From contig JAKURS010000048.1 in assembly GCA_022449705.1 (NCBI GenBank), positions 1 to 7,938 of the forward strand: DNA of 7,938 nucleotides, written 5' to 3'. The translations under genes and the position numbers were made by a program. Each line of letters starts with the position of its first letter. Position 1 is the stretch's first letter. Source of the DNA: Candidatus Poseidoniia archaeon (GTDB taxonomy: Archaea; Thermoplasmatota; Poseidoniia; MGIII; CG-Epi1). Below are positions 5,640 through 7,938 of this stretch, piece after piece. Under the pieces are notes generated by a model. That model was not told the origin of the DNA. It did no database searches and saw nothing but the letters and a program-made list of their open reading frames with translations.

Positions 5640-6394
5640 GTTTCACCGAAATCGTGGTCAACGAAGAGGTTCAGCTTGAGAACGCAGTGCTGCTGGAAGG
5701 GCTGCCTGGAGTAGGTAACGTCGGCAAATTGGCAACGGCACACCTGATAGCGGAGCTGGGCGCCACGAAATGCACAGAAATCTACTCCTCGCACTTCCCG
5801 CCGCAGGTGCTCATCGAGGAGAGCGGCGAGGTGCGGCTGGTCAACAACGAACTCTTCTACTGGCGCGGCAAGGACGGGGTGCGCGACTTGCTGTTCCTGA
5901 CCGGCGAGTACCAGGGGATGGAGGCATCGGGGCAGTACGAGCTGACGCTGCAACTGCTTGATCTGGCAAAGGAGATGGGGGTCACGACCATCTACACTCT
6001 TGGTGGCTACGGACAGGGCAAGCTGGTCCCCGAACCACGCGTCCTCGGCGCCGCGACCGGCCCCGAAATGGTCAAGCGGCTCCGCAAGGCGGGCGTCGAG
6101 TTCATCGAGGGCGAGCCGGGCGCCGGCATAGTCGGCGCCTCTGGGCTGCTGCTCGGCCTCGGCAAGCTGCGCGGCATCGAGGGCGGCTGCCTAATGGGCG
6201 AGACCAGCGGCTACATGGTCGACCCGAAATCAGCGCAGGCGCTGCTGGTCACGCTGCAGAAGCTGCTCGGCATCAAGATTGACCTGACCGAACTGGAAAA
6301 GCGCGCTGAGCAGGTCGATGAAATCACGTCTCAGCTGCGCGAGATGGAGTCCGAGCCGAGCGACGAGAAGCAGGACTTCAACTATATCGGGTAG
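5636..6394 (+). CDS. PAC2-family protein (archaeal proteasome assembly chaperone homologue)
   Basis: PAC2 (DUF75) proteins are related to the eukaryotic proteasome assembly chaperone Pba2/PAC2; archaeal PbaA and PbaB bind the 20S core. Seen in 252 residues: EGLPGVGNVGKLA (21-33), the family's N-terminal signature; LTGEYQ (88-93); GGYG (123-126); GASGLLLGLGKLRG (167-180); and GETSGY (188-193). A charged, probably helical segment (about 216-240) and a flexible acidic tail ending DFNYIG follow. The ATG at 5636 overlaps the nop10 stop as ATGA. An upstream in-frame ATG at 5540 lies inside nop10 and adds unrelated sequence. The tail has Tyr third from the end, one place away from a true HbYX motif. 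It is the last gene of the operon and converges on the minus-strand gene. Proteasome binding is inferred from the family, not shown. Confidence 0.9.
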   Translation: MSFTEIVVNEEVQLENAVLLEGLPGVGNVGKLATAHLIAELGATKCTEIYSSHFPPQVLIEESGEVRLVNNELFYWRGKDGVRDLLFLTGEYQGMEASGQYELTLQLLDLAKEMGVTTIYTLGGYGQGKLVPEPRVLGAATGPEMVKRLRKAGVEFIEGEPGAGIVGASGLLLGLGKLRGIEGGCLMGETSGYMVDPKSAQALLVTLQKLLGIKIDLTELEKRAEQVDEITSQLREMESEPSDEKQDFNYIG

Positions 6395-6396
6395 TA

Positions 6397-6409
6397 CCGC
6401 TCGAAGCGG
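6397..6409. terminator. Small hairpin in the convergent gap
   Basis: CCGCT-CGA-AGCGG forms a perfect 5-bp stem with a 3-base loop in the 17 bp between two converging stop codons. It is symmetric and could act on both strands. No T run follows on either side, and archaeal termination normally relies on T runs, so the role is doubtful. Confidence 0.25.
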
Positions 6410-6411
6410 CG

Positions 6412-7938
6412 CTAGCCTGAGTTGGTCTGCTGGAGCATGAAGACTACCAGCCCGTCCTCGGCCTGTACCGCCGCGGTGCGCTGCGCCTGTGGTTGCTCCT
6501 GCACGATGAAGTAGCCGTAGCCGCCACTGGCATCGACCTGCCCGGTCAGCGCCGAGAAGTCTAACTCACCCTCCAGCAGGCTGGAGATGACCGCCTGCTC
6601 CAGTTGCCCCAGTTCCAGTATCCCCAGCGGCGAATCAAGGTTCTCGCGCGACGCTAGATTCTGCCCCAGACTCAGGTTGACCATGGCGTGGTCGACCAGC
6701 CCATCCGCGTCGGTGGCCCACGCCGCAATTTCCGGGTGTGCCATCAGCAGCGCCTCGGCCGATGAGAGCGTCAGCGGCTGCGGCAGGTCTGCCGGCTCCA
6801 GAAGCGGGTTGTCCAGCTGCAGCTCCTCGCCGCTGGCGTTGGTCGTGTTGACCGCCAGCTCCCACCCCGTCACTTTGCCGGAGTCGGCCTGGTGCGCCAG
6901 CGTCAGGTTCCAGGCACCGGGGCGGTACGCCGCATGGGTGACGAACGCGTCTTCGTGCAACCGCAGGTAGTTCTCGACCTCCGGCAGCTGGTCGCGCGCC
7001 AGCTGGATAGCATCCTGCAGGCTGTAGTCCAAGCTGGAGCTGGAGTTGCCAAATGCGGGCGCGCCCGAAACCCACGGCTCGAAATCGCCTGCCGGCGCCG
7101 GCCCCGAGATAGAGCCGCCCGACAGGGAGGGCACGGCGTGGAAGCCGTGGCTGAGCTGGTCCAGGTCGCCATCGTAGTGCAGCTCGACGCTGAACAGCGT
7201 GTTCCGCGGGCTCTTCAGGTCGGAGTTGAAATCGAAGCTGAAGCGCAGCGGGAACGCCGATTGTTCCGAGAGCCAGAGGTCCAGCCGGTAGCTGTACTGG
7301 TACTGGAAGTGCTGGATGAAGGTTATTTCCGAATTTTTGGAGGCAGTAACGCTGAGCTTCACTGTCTCGTGACCGTCGATGGTGCCTCCTTCACTCACCT
7401 CCCAGCTGAACATCACGCCCTGACTGACGAAGCTGCCGCTCTCGCCGGCAGCCAGGTTGCGGCCGACGTAGAGCGATGCGTGCGGCAGCAGCCCCTGCTC
7501 CCCGCTGCGCGGCACCCAGCTCACCATCTCCTGCCGCAGCCAGTGCAGGCCAGTAGCAGACTCATCCACTTGGCCGTAGGTCTCTATCTCCTCGCGGATA
7601 ATTTCCAGCGTCGCCTCGTCAACATACTGCTGCTGGTTGCTGCTCAGGCTGGCACTGGATATCTGCGACGGCGGGCTCCCTTCGCTGGCGTAGCTGCCAG
7701 TAACATCGTTCAGGTCCTGCTTCAGGTAGCGCTGGAAGACCGTGTGGCCTGTGCCGTAGCCGTCATCGAAAAGCGTTGCTTCCTCTTGGACACCAGCCTC
7801 CACGGTCCCGATCCATTCGAGCGAGAGCTGGTTGATTTCCAGCTCGAGCCCCATCAGTGACACCGGGACTGGTTCCAGGCTGTAGAGCTCCAGATCGCCC
7901 GTGACGTCGTAGAGGGCGTAGTCACCGTACCGCTCCGG
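6412..7938 (-). CDS. Large cysteine-free hypothetical protein, probably extracytoplasmic (5' partial)
   Basis: I do not recognise a family. The frame is open to the right edge; the GTG at 7863 is probably internal, because the codons beyond it (giving ERYGDYALYDVTGDLELY) continue the same beta-rich, acidic style. Numbers count from that GTG. Seen: no cysteine in over 500 residues, a strongly acidic composition, and five N-glycosylation sequons (N273, N319, N339, N342, N396), all in the C-terminal half. A beta-rich central part includes FQYQYSYRLDLWLSEQ (186-201). At 279-340 a helix (YSLQDAIQLARDQLPEVENY), then paired strands (GAWNLTLA, GWELAVN), recall a PepSY-like unit; LSSAEALLMAHPE (366-378) may start a second. 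A signal peptide would lie outside the window. There is no C-terminal membrane anchor; it ends QQTNSG. Secretion and PepSY likeness are inference. It converges on the PAC2 gene, so it is a separate unit. Confidence 0.8.
   Translation of the reverse strand, partial: PERYGDYALYDVTGDLELYSLEPVPVSLMGLELEINQLSLEWIGTVEAGVQEEATLFDDGYGTGHTVFQRYLKQDLNDVTGSYASEGSPPSQISSASLSSNQQQYVDEATLEIIREEIETYGQVDESATGLHWLRQEMVSWVPRSGEQGLLPHASLYVGRNLAAGESGSFVSQGVMFSWEVSEGGTIDGHETVKLSVTASKNSEITFIQHFQYQYSYRLDLWLSEQSAFPLRFSFDFNSDLKSPRNTLFSVELHYDGDLDQLSHGFHAVPSLSGGSISGPAPAGDFEPWVSGAPAFGNSSSSLDYSLQDAIQLARDQLPEVENYLRLHEDAFVTHAAYRPGAWNLTLAHQADSGKVTGWELAVNTTNASGEELQLDNPLLEPADLPQPLTLSSAEALLMAHPEIAAWATDADGLVDHAMVNLSLGQNLASRENLDSPLGILELGQLEQAVISSLLEGELDFSALTGQVDASGGYGYFIVQEQPQAQRTAAVQAEDGLVVFMLQQTNSG

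Noticed and set aside
6892..7860. Plus-strand open frame of 322 codons opposite the large minus-strand gene
   Set aside because: It is rich in Arg, Gln, Ala and Val with no domain pattern, as expected for the antisense shadow of a GC-rich gene. The minus frame is longer, has balanced composition and continues past the window edge.
1..7938. CRISPR array, tRNA or rRNA genes, insertion sequence
   Set aside because: No regularly spaced direct repeats, no cloverleaf-like segments in the short intergenic gaps, and no transposase frame or terminal inverted repeats. Nearly all of the sequence is accounted for by coding regions.

Overview
The window looks like a chromosomal segment of a GC-rich archaeon. 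It carries five information-processing genes specific to archaea and eukaryotes in the usual archaeal order: ribosomal proteins eL42 and eS27, translation factor aIF2 alpha, Nop10, and a PAC2-family proteasome-chaperone homologue. It also has a Tsr3 rRNA-modifying enzyme, a geranylgeranyl-reductase-family flavoprotein, and a surface protein ending in a PGF-CTERM-type archaeosortase signal. High GC with strong GC at third codon positions, a PGF-CTERM protein with Ig-like repeats and very compact operons would fit a marine Thermoplasmatota lineage (Marine Group II/III type). That placement is inference; no rRNA gene is present to anchor it.

Layout. (1) 1-1365, plus strand: the 3' part of a secreted, cell-surface repeat protein. 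(2) 1366-1447: a short intergenic stretch with a possible AT-rich promoter element. (3) 1448-4222, plus strand: nadC, tsr3, an unrecognised 96-residue protein and a geranylgeranyl-reductase-like gene, with an 11-bp overlap and then gaps of 24 and 29 bp. (4) 4223-4262: a clear TATA box (TTTTATAAAA) placed for a leaderless or very short-leader transcript. (5) 4263-6394, plus strand: rpl44e, rps27e, aif2a, nop10 and the PAC2 gene, each 2 bp apart or overlapping by 1-4 bp, so translation is almost certainly coupled. (6) 6395-6411: a 17-bp convergent gap with a small hairpin. (7) 6412-7938, minus strand: a large cysteine-free, probably extracytoplasmic protein of unknown function that runs off the right edge.

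How they work together. The 4263-6394 operon joins ribosome structure, initiation, rRNA pseudouridylation (Nop10 of the H/ACA RNP) and a proteasome-linked factor. Tsr3 in the preceding operon also modifies small-subunit rRNA, so ribosome maturation is the main shared theme. nadC (NAD synthesis) and the reductase (probably prenyl/lipid) are ordinary metabolism. The two edge genes are surface or secreted proteins without obvious ties to the central block.

I see no mobile element, CRISPR array, tRNA or rRNA. No clear new multi-gene system is present. The best candidates for new biology are the 96-residue protein lying in frame behind a shortened Tsr3, and the large minus-strand protein.
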